This document shows positions 9,622 to 17,705 of a stretch of DNA of 64,000 bases, piece by piece. The notes below the pieces were generated by a model, which saw only the letters and a list, made by a program, of their open reading frames with translations, was not told the DNA's origin and ran no database searches. Source of the DNA: Algoriphagus sp. PAP.12 (GTDB taxonomy: Bacteria > Bacteroidota > Bacteroidia > Cytophagales > Cyclobacteriaceae); NCBI RefSeq assembly GCF_026652115.1, contig NZ_JAPPSQ010000010.1, positions 1 through 64,000 on the forward strand, given 5' to 3'. The number at the start of each line of letters is the position of its first letter. Within the stretch, counting starts at the first letter, position 1. Both the position numbers and the translations under genes were made by a program.

Positions 9622-10935
9622 ATGAAACAAACCAGAACTCTTTTTCAGGCAGTATTTTTTACGCTTACTATTCTTTGTACATCTACTTCTCTCAAAGCTC
9701 AAGAAAGAAAACCTAACATTATCCTAATTATGGCCGATGATTTGGGAGTGGAGACCATTAATTCTTACGGAGGAACTTCCTACTCTACACCATTTATCGA
9801 TGCGATGGCGGCAAATGGAGCTCAATTCGAAAATGCCTATGCACAACCACTTTGTACTCCTTCAAGAGTGCAACTCATGACCGGTCAATACAATGTGAGG
9901 AATTATACGGTTTTTGGGCAATTGGATAGAAATCAGACCACTTTTGCCAACCTTTTGAAAGATGCTGGATACAAAACAGCCATCGCAGGAAAATGGCAAT
10001 TAGGCAAAGAAAAAGACTCTCCCCAGCATTTTGGATTTGATGAATCCTGCCTATGGCAACATATGCTCGGAGCTACAGATCAAGACGGAAATGATACCCG
10101 CTATTCCAACCCTGTTTTGGAAATCAACGGCGTAGCAAAGCATTTTGATGGCGGTCAATTTTCAACAGATATCACTAGTGACTTCTTGATTGATTTTATT
10201 GAGAAAAATCAGGATCAGCCCTTTTTCGCCTATTACCCAATGATTATAACTCATTGTCCTTTTGTGCCGACACCTGACTCAAAAGACTGGGACCCTACTA
10301 GTCCAGGTTCTCCAACCTACAAAGGAGATGCGCAATACTTTGGAGACATGGTTGCCTACATGGACAAAATCGTCGGAAAGATCATCGCCAAAGTTGATGA
10401 GTTGGGACTGAGTGAAGATACGATTATCATTTTTACCGGAGACAACGGAACCGACGAACCCATAGTGTCTATGTATAGAGGAGAAGAATATCCATGGGGC
10501 AAAAAATACACCACTGAAAATGGAATGCATGTTCCTCTAGTCGTCAAATGGGATGGACACATTACTCCGGGAACTCAAAGCGATAATCTGGTTGATTTCA
10601 GCGATTTCCTTCCAACACTATTAGATGTAGCAGGCGTAAAAAGCCCGAAAAATCTACAAATTGATGGTGTGAGTTTCTTTCCTCAACTGATGGGCAAGAA
10701 AGGTAAACCGAGAGACTGGATCTATAGCTGGTTTACCAGAAATGGGGATCTAGAAAGCCTGAAGGAATTTGCTCAAAACAACGAATACAAGTTGTACACT
10801 ACAGGAGAGTTCTATGATATAGAGGAAGACTGGATGGAGAAATCTCCACTCGTCTACAATGAACTGGATAAGAAAGGAAAAAAAGCCTTCAAAACACTTC
10901 ACAAAGCTTTGGGAAAGTTTGAAGGAATTCGATAA
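9622..10935 (+). CDS. Secreted type I sulfatase (CTPSR active site)
   Basis: A sulfate-ester hydrolase of the S1 alkaline-phosphatase superfamily, exported by a signal peptide of about 26 residues (cleavage after LKA). The metal-binding Asp pair is D39-D40 in MADD. The formylglycine motif C78-T-P-S-R82 fits CxPxR, so Cys78 should be converted by a formylglycine-generating enzyme encoded elsewhere. GKWQLG and FTGDNGTDEP supply further active-site residues. It likely desulfates a polysaccharide or glycan in the periplasm. Its 437 residues are at the short end for the family. Its stop lies only 3 bases from the stop of the convergent sulfatase. Confidence 0.92.
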   Translation: MKQTRTLFQAVFFTLTILCTSTSLKAQERKPNIILIMADDLGVETINSYGGTSYSTPFIDAMAANGAQFENAYAQPLCTPSRVQLMTGQYNVRNYTVFGQLDRNQTTFANLLKDAGYKTAIAGKWQLGKEKDSPQHFGFDESCLWQHMLGATDQDGNDTRYSNPVLEINGVAKHFDGGQFSTDITSDFLIDFIEKNQDQPFFAYYPMIITHCPFVPTPDSKDWDPTSPGSPTYKGDAQYFGDMVAYMDKIVGKIIAKVDELGLSEDTIIIFTGDNGTDEPIVSMYRGEEYPWGKKYTTENGMHVPLVVKWDGHITPGTQSDNLVDFSDFLPTLLDVAGVKSPKNLQIDGVSFFPQLMGKKGKPRDWIYSWFTRNGDLESLKEFAQNNEYKLYTTGEFYDIEEDWMEKSPLVYNELDKKGKKAFKTLHKALGKFEGIR

Positions 10936-10938
10936 AAC

Positions 10939-12321
10939 CTATTCCTTTTTAGCCTTTAAATATTTCCCGGACTTCTTCTCCATTTTCTTTCTCATTTTCT
11001 TAAGAACGGATTGATAATCTGAGTTTGTTGCGAGATTGTTTACTTCCAAAGGATCCACACTCAAATCATATAGCTCTTCGTGATCCGGGTCATTGATATA
11101 TCGGAAATACTTCCATTGCTGAGTTCTCAATGCTTCGCTGGGAGCGATAATTGCCACCTGCCAAAGATGTTCGAATAGGAAGTATTTTCTTTTGGTCAAT
11201 TTACTGGAAGACAAACTCTCCCCTTGCCAGGATTTTGGAGCCTTGACTCCTGCAAAATCCAGGATTGTAGCTGGAACATCGATGTTTAGCGCATATTCGG
11301 ATTTCCGAACACCTCCCTGCTCCCTAGGATCATAAACGATCAATGGAACCCTCAAAGAATTATCGTACATCAGCCATTTTCCGGCTAATTGTCTTTCTCC
11401 CAAAAAATAACCATTGTCTCCCATCAGGATAATCACCGTATTATCAGAAATTCCTTTTTCATTTAATGCTTCTCTGATTTTCCCGATTTCAGAATCCACT
11501 TGAGAAATCATCCTATAATAGCCTTTCACCGAATGTTGATACTTTTCTGGTGTCTCATACCTCCAATGCCAACGGGTTCTATTTTCTCCAGTTCTGACGT
11601 ATTCAGGTTGTTCTAGAAAATACTTTTCATCTCCCAAATTGGGATCAGGGATAGTGATATTCTGATACATAGTGTCGTATCCTTCATCCCAGAAATACTG
11701 CAAAGGGGCAGGATCATGTGCATGGGGTGCAGAAAAACTCAAAGACAACATAAAGGGCATTTCGGCTGGAGAGTTTTCAATAAAATCAATGGCCTGCTGT
11801 CCTGTATAGCGAGTCAGATGAACAGTATCCTCGCCAATTGTTTTGTAAAAATATCCTCTTCGATCTTTGAATTTTCCATTGCGATCATAGCTATCTCCTT
11901 CATTAAACAGCTCCTGAAAAGCCGGATAGTTTACCCCAAACTTCCCAAAAAAGCCCGTATAATAACCATTTTCCCGAAGGACTTCAGGATAAGATTCATC
12001 CATGTAAACCTGCTTAATATCTCCTTGGCCAAAGGTGTACCCATGAGTTCTTTCATAAAGCCCTGTCAGTAAACTTGCTCGACTTGCCGCACATATTGGG
12101 GTTGTCACAAAAGCATTTTCAAAATAAGTCCCTTCTCGTGCCAATTGATCCATTTCGGGAGTTTGGATGATGTTATTTCCGGAGAATCCCAAGGCATCCC
12201 ATCGCTGGTCATCAGTCAGGATAAAAATTATATTAGGCCTATCGGATTGAGAAAATCCTTTCGGAACAAAGACTAAAACAAAGAGGAAAACCAAAAGATT
12301 TCTGAATTGAAATTTGTTCAT
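10939..12321 (-). CDS. Secreted type I sulfatase (CAASR active site)
   Basis: Second S1 sulfatase, 460 residues, signal peptide to about residue 25 (FSQ). The Asp pair lies in LTDDQRWD (37-38) and the formylglycine motif is C77-A-A-S-R81, the CxAxR variant found in several sulfatase subfamilies acting on polysaccharides. [18 protein letters not shown] supplies the C-terminal metal and sulfate ligands. It belongs to a different subfamily from its convergent neighbour. Divergent from it (121 bases) is an MFS transporter, possibly for the desulfated product. Confidence 0.92.
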   Translation of the reverse strand: MNKFQFRNLLVFLFVLVFVPKGFSQSDRPNIIFILTDDQRWDALGFSGNNIIQTPEMDQLAREGTYFENAFVTTPICAASRASLLTGLYERTHGYTFGQGDIKQVYMDESYPEVLRENGYYTGFFGKFGVNYPAFQELFNEGDSYDRNGKFKDRRGYFYKTIGEDTVHLTRYTGQQAIDFIENSPAEMPFMLSLSFSAPHAHDPAPLQYFWDEGYDTMYQNITIPDPNLGDEKYFLEQPEYVRTGENRTRWHWRYETPEKYQHSVKGYYRMISQVDSEIGKIREALNEKGISDNTVIILMGDNGYFLGERQLAGKWLMYDNSLRVPLIVYDPREQGGVRKSEYALNIDVPATILDFAGVKAPKSWQGESLSSSKLTKRKYFLFEHLWQVAIIAPSEALRTQQWKYFRYINDPDHEELYDLSVDPLEVNNLATNSDYQSVLKKMRKKMEKKSGKYLKAKKE

Positions 12322-12442
12322 TTTGAAATGAAACTATTTTCCCAAACAAATCCATCCTGTACTTTAATTTTTTACATCCTTGAACGAAAGTGTAAAATAA
12401 AATTTAGTTTATATATTTAGTTTTACCCTTTCCTCTACCCCT

Positions 12443-13606
12443 TTGAAAAAGAGAATTCTCCTCCTCATTATTTATTTAGCCTTTATCAGTTTAGGCTTAC
12501 CGGACTCCCTTTTAGGTTCTGCTTGGCCAGCCATGTTTGATGATTTGGGAGTTCCGATAGATTATGCCGGTATTATTTCTATGATTGTAGCTGCTGGTAC
12601 GGTAGTTTCCAGTCTTTTTAGCGGGAAAGTCATCGATAAATTTGGAGTTCCGGCTGTGACCACATTCAGTGTATTTCTGACTGCTGCTGCTTTGATGGGC
12701 TTTTCTTTTTCTCATCAATTTATCTACCTCTGCCTTCTTGCCATTCCATTGGGTCTAGGTGCAGGAAGTGTAGACGCAGCTTTGAATAATTATGTGGCAC
12801 TGAATTACAAAGCCAAACATATGAATTGGCTGCATTCCTTCTGGGGAGTTGGCGCTGCAATAGGCCCGATGATCATGGCGGGATACTTGGCTCAGGGAGA
12901 GTCTTGGTCAAGGGGATATAATACCATCGCATGGATTCAAATTAGCTTAGTTTTGATTCTACTGGCTTCCTTTCCTCTATGGGTCAAAAAGAAAAACCCA
13001 TATGACGATATTGAAGAAAAGCCCCATAACCATTTGTCCCTATTGAAAAATACTCCCGGTCTTAAGCCAGCACTAATACTTTTCTTTTGTTATTGTACTA
13101 TCGAGGCAAGTTTTGGTCTTTGGGGTGCAAGTTATTTGGTCTTTGTAAGGGGATTTGAAGCAGAACAGGCAGCACGATTTGTCTCTCTCTATTATTTAGG
13201 AATTACAATTGGAAGATTTCTTTCAGGTTTCCTGACTCACTTTTTTAGCAACCGACAATTGGTCTATTTGGGACAGGCAGTCATTGCCCTAGGATTGGTC
13301 ATCTTATTTTTACCTTACGATTTCCTAGTCCTGCCTGGCTTTCTATTGATTGGACTGGGCTGTGCCCCTATTTTCCCCAGTTTACTTCATGAAACTCCCG
13401 TGAATTTTGGACAGAAAAAAAGTCAGGCAATTATGGGAATGCAAATGGCCAGTGCCTATGTAGGAATCACTTTGATGCCCTTTATTTTTGGGAAAATTGC
13501 CACAATATCTGGCTATTCTTTTCTATTGGGATTCTTGGGAATATTTCTGGTTTTGATGGCAGGACTGACTAAAGCCGTCAATCAGATTACAGCCAAGAAA
13601 TCTTGA
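12443..13606 (+). CDS. MFS transporter, 12 transmembrane segments
   Basis: Inner membrane transporter of the major facilitator superfamily, 387 residues. The translation starts at a TTG codon (12443); the following MKKRILLLIIYLAFISLGLPDSLLGSAWPAM-type segment is the first transmembrane helix, so no better downstream start exists. SGKVIDKFG between helices 2 and 3 is the MFS motif A equivalent, and LHSFWGVGAAIGP marks helix 5. The substrate is unknown; relatives carry sugars. Its divergent arrangement with a sulfatase hints at uptake of a monosaccharide or desulfated glycan. Confidence 0.85.
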   Translation: MKKRILLLIIYLAFISLGLPDSLLGSAWPAMFDDLGVPIDYAGIISMIVAAGTVVSSLFSGKVIDKFGVPAVTTFSVFLTAAALMGFSFSHQFIYLCLLAIPLGLGAGSVDAALNNYVALNYKAKHMNWLHSFWGVGAAIGPMIMAGYLAQGESWSRGYNTIAWIQISLVLILLASFPLWVKKKNPYDDIEEKPHNHLSLLKNTPGLKPALILFFCYCTIEASFGLWGASYLVFVRGFEAEQAARFVSLYYLGITIGRFLSGFLTHFFSNRQLVYLGQAVIALGLVILFLPYDFLVLPGFLLIGLGCAPIFPSLLHETPVNFGQKKSQAIMGMQMASAYVGITLMPFIFGKIATISGYSFLLGFLGIFLVLMAGLTKAVNQITAKKS

Positions 13607-13655
13607 CAAAGCATCCATATTGAAAGCACTTCTTTTTCTAAATGAAAAATATTTC

Positions 13656-13663
13656 TACATTTG
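13656..13663 (+). promoter_or_regulatory. Candidate Bacteroidota -7 promoter box for the peroxide operon
   Basis: TACATTTG matches the Bacteroidota primary-sigma -7 consensus TAnnTTTG exactly and lies 28 bases before the DoxX-like start codon. No good TTTG -33 box was seen at the expected distance. Confidence 0.6.
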
Positions 13664-13680
13664 TATCGCGAACGATTTAA
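13661..13680. promoter_or_regulatory. Candidate OhrR operator overlapping the transcription start
   Basis: An interrupted palindrome with arms ATCG and CGAT around CGAA (13665-13676), extended by an outer TT/AA match (13661-13662 and 13679-13680). It lies just downstream of the -7 box, where binding of the MarR-family protein encoded third in the operon would block transcription. This is inferred from position and symmetry; no operator is known to me for this exact sequence. Confidence 0.4.
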
Positions 13681-13691
13681 TCTTTAGCGAT

Positions 13692-14123
13692 ATGAATAAT
13701 AAAACAAACTGGATACAATCAGGTTTTAGAATTCTCTTGGGGGCATTGATGACCCTAGCAGGAATCGGACATTTAACTTTTCAAAGAGACGAATTTCAGG
13801 CTCAAGTACCAAGATGGCTTCCTTCTGATCCTGCTTTTATGGATTTTGTAGTCCTTTCTTCAGGTGTTGTTGAGATTGCTTTTGGGCTTTCTATGATCTT
13901 TTTGGTCAAACATAAAATCAAAGTCGGAATTGCCTTAGCGATCTTTTACATTTTGATTTTCCCAGGAAACATTTCTCAATACACCAATGGAATTGATGCT
14001 TTTGGATTGGATACAGATCAAAAAAGACTAATTCGCCTCTTCTTCCAACCAGTCCTAATTCTTTGGGCACTTTGGTCAACAGGGGCAATGAAATACTTAA
14101 CCACAAAAAATAACACACAATGA
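13692..14123 (+). CDS. DoxX-like integral membrane protein
   Basis: About 143 residues with four predicted membrane helices ([66 protein letters not shown]). It resembles DoxX/COG4270 proteins, which in other bacteria often accompany thiol or oxidative-stress genes. A longer frame could begin at a TTG at 13620, but that would run through the promoter box and operator, so the ATG at 13692 (MNNKTNW) is chosen. The stop overlaps the glutathione peroxidase start by 4 bases (ATGA). Confidence 0.8.
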   Translation: MNNKTNWIQSGFRILLGALMTLAGIGHLTFQRDEFQAQVPRWLPSDPAFMDFVVLSSGVVEIAFGLSMIFLVKHKIKVGIALAIFYILIFPGNISQYTNGIDAFGLDTDQKRLIRLFFQPVLILWALWSTGAMKYLTTKNNTQ

Positions 14124-14596
14124 GTTTCTACGATTTCGAAGCAAAAAAACTAAATGGCCAAAACACCTCTATGGAGGACTTCAAAGGTAAAACGGTGGTA
14201 GTGGTCAACACCGCCAGCAAATGCGGTTTGACCCCACAGTACGAAGGCTTGGAAAACCTTTACAATAAATATAAGGATCAGGGCTTGGTGATTTTAGGAT
14301 TCCCTTGCAACCAATTCGCGAATCAGGAATCTGGTTCATCCAAGGAAATCGAGGAGTTTTGCCAACTAAATTATGGTGTGAGCTTTCCGATGTTTGATAA
14401 AATCGATGTGAACGGTAAAAATGCTCATCCCATTTTCAAATATTTGAAATCTGAATTGAAAGGAGGACTTTTGGGAAGCAGAATCAAATGGAATTTCACC
14501 AAATTTGTCATCGATAAAAACGGAAAACCGGTGAAGAGATTCGCACCGGTAACCACTCCGGAAAAGATGGAAGATTACATCCAAAAAGTCTTATAA
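14120..14596 (+). CDS. Glutathione peroxidase family, Cys-type thiol peroxidase
   Basis: Reduces hydrogen peroxide or lipid and organic hydroperoxides, probably with thioredoxin as donor. The 158-residue protein has peroxidatic Cys35 in [12 protein letters not shown], Gln69 in [10 protein letters not shown], and Trp124-Asn125 in WNFTKF, the complete catalytic tetrad. Cys81 in [15 protein letters not shown] matches the resolving Cys of thioredoxin-dependent members. It has Cys rather than selenocysteine and no signal peptide, so it is cytosolic. It is coupled to the upstream DoxX-like gene (ATGA overlap) and followed by its likely regulator one base after the stop. Confidence 0.95.
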   Translation: MSFYDFEAKKLNGQNTSMEDFKGKTVVVVNTASKCGLTPQYEGLENLYNKYKDQGLVILGFPCNQFANQESGSSKEIEEFCQLNYGVSFPMFDKIDVNGKNAHPIFKYLKSELKGGLLGSRIKWNFTKFVIDKNGKPVKRFAPVTTPEKMEDYIQKVL

Positions 14597-14597
14597 A

Positions 14598-15050
14598 ATG
14601 AGTGACAATCTAGCCAGTTTATATTTGGAAAATCAGCTTTGTTTTCCGCTATATGCGGCATCCAGACTGACTACCAAAATATATACTCCCTTCCTCAATG
14701 AGTTGGACATCACCTATCCTCAATATTTGGTTTTGATGATTTTGTGGCAGCATCCAGAGCAAACAGTCAACGAGATTGGAAAAAAACTGCTATTGGAGTC
14801 CAATACCTTAACCCCACTGCTCAAGCGGATGGAGCAAAAAGACCTGATCCAACGCACCCGTTCAAAAAATGACGAAAGGTCAGTGGTGGTTACTTTGACT
14901 GAAAAAGGGTTTTCTATGAGAAGTCAAGCGCTTTCAATTCCCCAGAAGATTGCAAAATCATTTCAGGACGAATCTATTTCCAAAGAGGAGGTTAGTGTTT
15001 TCAAAGGAACTCTAGATAAGTTATTGGGGATTTTAGCCAGTAAGGTATAA
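14598..15050 (+). CDS. ohrR: MarR-family organic-peroxide sensor, OhrR-like (one-Cys type)
   Basis: A dimeric winged-helix repressor of 150 residues. The N-terminal NQLCFPLYAASR segment carries a single Cys at position 15, and Tyr29 and Tyr40 occupy the positions that hold the reactive Cys in Bacillus subtilis OhrR; there is no second Cys, so it should be the one-Cys class. The recognition region is LLLESNTLTPLLKRMEQKDL with the wing at RTRSKNDERSVVVTLTEKG. Its usual partner gene ohr is absent here; instead it ends an operon with a glutathione peroxidase and a DoxX-like protein, which it probably autoregulates. Confidence 0.9.
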   Translation: MSDNLASLYLENQLCFPLYAASRLTTKIYTPFLNELDITYPQYLVLMILWQHPEQTVNEIGKKLLLESNTLTPLLKRMEQKDLIQRTRSKNDERSVVVTLTEKGFSMRSQALSIPQKIAKSFQDESISKEEVSVFKGTLDKLLGILASKV

Positions 15051-15185
15051 ATCTAAAATTCATTAGAATTAGAATTTGTCCCATTGAGCGTCCAAACAAA
15101 TGGACAGGATCGAAATGGATAGGCTTCGATATAACGACTTTTGTTGATTCAATGCTGCCAAAGGCAACAGAATATTTTGTTATAT

Positions 15186-15229
15186 AAATGGTTGATTCGG
15201 TTTGAAACTTCCTAATCAACCATTTTTTT
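15186..15229 (+). terminator. Terminator of the DoxX-gpx-ohrR operon
   Basis: Perfect 12-bp stem AAATGGTTGATT (15186-15197) and AATCAACCATTT (15214-15225) followed by a T-run to 15229. It lies 135 bases after the ohrR stop; the 3' leader also has a small GTCCA/TGGAC hairpin at 15090-15105. Confidence 0.85.
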
Positions 15230-15560
15230 ATGAAATCTTCCCTTACCTGGTATTTATTTTTTCTATCCTTTTTCCTGTAGGTGAAAAAGGACCAAAAAAC
15301 CCACCGCTGTCCATTTTTGGGTTAAAATCAATTTCCTCCCCATACGTCGGCAAACTCCTCAATTTTGCATAAAACCTCTGCTACCATTGATGTTTGTAGA
15401 AGCAAAATTTTCGTCAAACAAGCCTCCTAATTGCAACCCTCACAAATGATTCTTCACACCCAAAACTGCAAGGCGGGTCTAGACAAAAATTTGAGTTCTC
15501 GCTTCAAATCCAAGTCACCTGTCTACCAATTACCCTGAAATTTTCCCATTATTTCAACTG
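15230..15560. other. Intergenic, no gene; one perfect hairpin
   Basis: No credible coding frame. The only clear structure is an 8-bp hairpin CCTTTTTC (15267-15274) and GAAAAAGG (15283-15290). Composition is less AT-rich than other spacers here, which fits a repeat element or an RNA gene but does not prove it. Confidence 0.4.
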
Positions 15561-15765
15561 GGCCATTTGCTTTGAAGTGGCTGGTGAAGGATAGAGGTCA
15601 ACAAGCGTTAAGAAAATCGGCTAATTCCGAATTTGTTCGGAAATCCGGCGATTTTTAGCGTTTGACCCTATCCTGCAGAAAATGTCCGAAGACATTTTCA
15701 AGCCAATTCAGGCAAAAGACTTTTGGGCACTTTTGGTCTTTCAAAAGTGCCAAACATAAATGGCC
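15561..15765. repeat. Cluster of nested inverted repeats (candidate structured RNA or mobile repeat)
   Basis: A 205-base block bounded by GGCCATTT (15561-15568) and AAATGGCC (15758-15765). Inside are a long imperfect hairpin from GGATAG (15589-15594) to CTATCC (15668-15673), containing AAAATCG/CGATTTT (15613-15619, 15649-15655) and TTCCGAA/TTCGGAA (15625-15631, 15636-15642); a perfect 8-bp hairpin AAAATGTC/GACATTTT (15679-15698); and a perfect 10-bp hairpin GGCACTTTTG/CAAAAGTGCC (15726-15751). No frame is open through it. Whether it is a REP/MITE-like repeat or a transcribed RNA cannot be told from one copy. Confidence 0.6.
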
Positions 15766-15794
15766 TATCCTATTCCTTTGGTTTGTTCAAAGAA

Positions 15795-15835
15795 TATTCT
15801 AGGTTCAGCCTGACAAAACCTAGAATAGACTTTTT
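15795..15835. terminator. Terminator-like hairpin
   Basis: Perfect 11-bp stem TATTCTAGGTT (15795-15805) and AACCTAGAATA (15817-15827), 11-base loop, T-run 15831-15835 on the plus side. It could end a plus-strand transcript of the structured block, or serve the minus-strand gene whose stop is at 15848. Confidence 0.65.
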
Positions 15836-15847
15836 CCTTCTATGATT

Positions 15848-16492
15848 TTAAACATTAAATAAGAAAGGAGCTTTTTGAATGAATTCTCCCGATTCCAATT
15901 GATCAATCAGGAAAACAGCCAAGGAAGCGGCATTAATTTTATCCCCTTTGCAATCTCTCAAGTCAGTTCTAATCGGAACTTTCCCCTCTTTCAGTTCGAT
16001 CAAAGGAAGTCTAACCAAGGTCCAGTTTAGACCTGATTCCTGCAATAATTCATATTCCTTCTGCTTGCTTCTGGTAGATTTGGGAAATGTTTGCTCCATC
16101 CAAGCTGTAGCTTGAAGATTTTTCTCACTTTTCTGATCAAATGGCGTATTGACATTCAACCCTGATATCAGGATATACCGGTCCAAACCCAAGGATTTCA
16201 TCGTTTTCACCACTATCTCGGTGGCTTTTTCAAACAAATCCGGAGCACTCGCAGGAATTCCCAAACCCAAGGTGCTGATGACCGCATCACAGTTTTTGAT
16301 TAGTGCCTCGACTTTTTCCCCGGATGTCACATCTCCCAATACAACCTTGAGGTTTGGGTGATTTTCGGGTATTTTTTCAGGGTTCCTGATCAAAAGATTG
16401 ACTTTATATCCTTTAGCCAAAAGCTCTTGAACCAGATAAGTTCCAGATTTTCCTGTACCGCCAATGACGGCTATTTTTTGAAATGATTTCAT
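15848..16492 (-). CDS. NAD(P)H-binding (NmrA/BVR-B-like) Rossmann protein
   Basis: Atypical SDR of about 214 residues with the dinucleotide loop GGTGKSGTY (11-19) after the first strand, then LLIRNPEK at strand 2, VVLGDVT, and a YILISGL segment, as in NAD(P)H-binding reductases of the NmrA or biliverdin-reductase B type. The start is placed at the ATG at 16492 (MKSFQKIAVIGG), because the fold begins there; the frame is open 23 codons further upstream to 16561 but those residues look non-coding. It has no obvious functional link to its neighbours. It may reduce quinones or flavins, or act as a redox sensor. Confidence 0.8.
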   Translation of the reverse strand: MKSFQKIAVIGGTGKSGTYLVQELLAKGYKVNLLIRNPEKIPENHPNLKVVLGDVTSGEKVEALIKNCDAVISTLGLGIPASAPDLFEKATEIVVKTMKSLGLDRYILISGLNVNTPFDQKSEKNLQATAWMEQTFPKSTRSKQKEYELLQESGLNWTLVRLPLIELKEGKVPIRTDLRDCKGDKINAASLAVFLIDQLESGEFIQKAPFLFNV

Positions 16493-16707
16493 GGTGTTCT
16501 CTATAAAATTTGTGGAAATAAAAAAAGAGGGCCACTCCATACTTTGTAGAATGGCTCCCATTTGGCCCTAAAGGCCTCTCAAACATTATTTATAGAGAGA
16601 TTTGAATAGGTTGAAGATAAAGCTTTTATGAGGAAATCACTGATTAATCGATGCACTTTTCACCAATTGAATCAAAAAGTTTGAAGGAATCTTCCTTAAA
16701 TTCCTCC

Positions 16708-17640
16708 ATGAAATCAGCAACAGTTGTGGGTTCTGGAATTATCGGTTTGACTACTGCCATTGCCTTGCAGGAAATCGGAATTCAGGTTAGAATCATTTCA
16801 AGAGAACATTTTAAAAACAGCCTTTCTCACAAAGTTGGGGCGATTTGGTTCCCTTTTGAAATCGCTCCCAAGGAGAAGACTAATCTTTGGGCGAGCCAAT
16901 CTTACACCAGATACCTTGAAGATTTGAGGAAGCCATCCGGAGTTTCCTTGATTCCATTTATCAACGCCTTTGTTGCAGGATCCAATATTGACTGGCAATA
17001 TCAGTTACCTAAGGGAACGGTCAGAGAGGCCCAAAAAAACGAGCTCCCCGCTGGTATGGAGACTGCTTTGATTGCTGAAGTACCCTTGGTAGAACCCATG
17101 ATTTATCTTCCCTTTCTATTCGGTCAATTTTTGGAAAATGGAGGTGATTATCAAACCCAAACTATTTCTTCCCTTCATGAATTAGGCGGATTGGATGAAT
17201 TGGTGGTCAATTGTACCGGTCTGGGTGCCAAAGAAATTTGCGAAGACGAACAGCTGTATCCTATTCGTGGGCAAATCTTAAGGTGTGAACGATTCGACAC
17301 TATTTCTTTTGCTGACCCCACCCAAAAGGGAGCGTTGAGATATATCATCAACCGAACAAATGATGCGGTAGTGGGAGGAACAGACTACGTAAATGATTGG
17401 AACGAATCCATTGACCCTAACGATACCGAGTTGATTTTGAAAAGAATAGAAAATTCTGGAGTCAAGCAAAAGCCTGAGATTCTAGAAGAATTGGTCGGAT
17501 TGAGACCCAAAAGAAAAGCAGTTCGATTTGAATTTGATCCGGAATTTTCAAATGTTTTTCACAATTATGGTCATGGAGGCGCCGGGTTTACGGTAGCTTG
17601 GGGTTGTGCCTTGGAATTGGCAGAATTAGTGAAAGAATGA
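16708..17640 (+). CDS. FAD-dependent D-amino-acid oxidase family protein
   Basis: Oxidises a D-amino acid to the 2-oxo acid with release of ammonia and hydrogen peroxide. With the start at the ATG at 16708 the protein is about 310 residues. The FAD motif GSGIIGL is at 8-14, followed by VNCTGLGAKE, YPIRGQIL, GLRPKR-AVR (the substrate carboxylate-binding Arg region) and the C-terminal HNYGHGGAGFTVAWG FAD loop, all characteristic of DAO/DASOX. An upstream ATG (16651) would add 19 residues without similarity. It lies in the same direction as an ornithine-cyclodeaminase homologue and a D-aminoacylase homologue, which suggests a D-amino-acid theme. Confidence 0.87.
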   Translation: MKSATVVGSGIIGLTTAIALQEIGIQVRIISREHFKNSLSHKVGAIWFPFEIAPKEKTNLWASQSYTRYLEDLRKPSGVSLIPFINAFVAGSNIDWQYQLPKGTVREAQKNELPAGMETALIAEVPLVEPMIYLPFLFGQFLENGGDYQTQTISSLHELGGLDELVVNCTGLGAKEICEDEQLYPIRGQILRCERFDTISFADPTQKGALRYIINRTNDAVVGGTDYVNDWNESIDPNDTELILKRIENSGVKQKPEILEELVGLRPKRKAVRFEFDPEFSNVFHNYGHGGAGFTVAWGCALELAELVKE

Positions 17641-17705
17641 ATCAAAAATAAAATCCTGAGCAAACCTGATTTTAAAAAACTTTGAACTCAACCAATATTT
17701 AATTC

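Noticed and set aside
13620-13691. TTG start extending the DoxX-like protein by 24 residues
   Set aside because: The extension would translate the promoter box and operator and lacks family similarity; the ATG at 13692 gives the normal family start.
15001-15219. A 72-codon frame on the minus strand after ohrR
   Set aside because: It overlaps the ohrR 3' end and the terminator hairpin, and has no recognisable domain.
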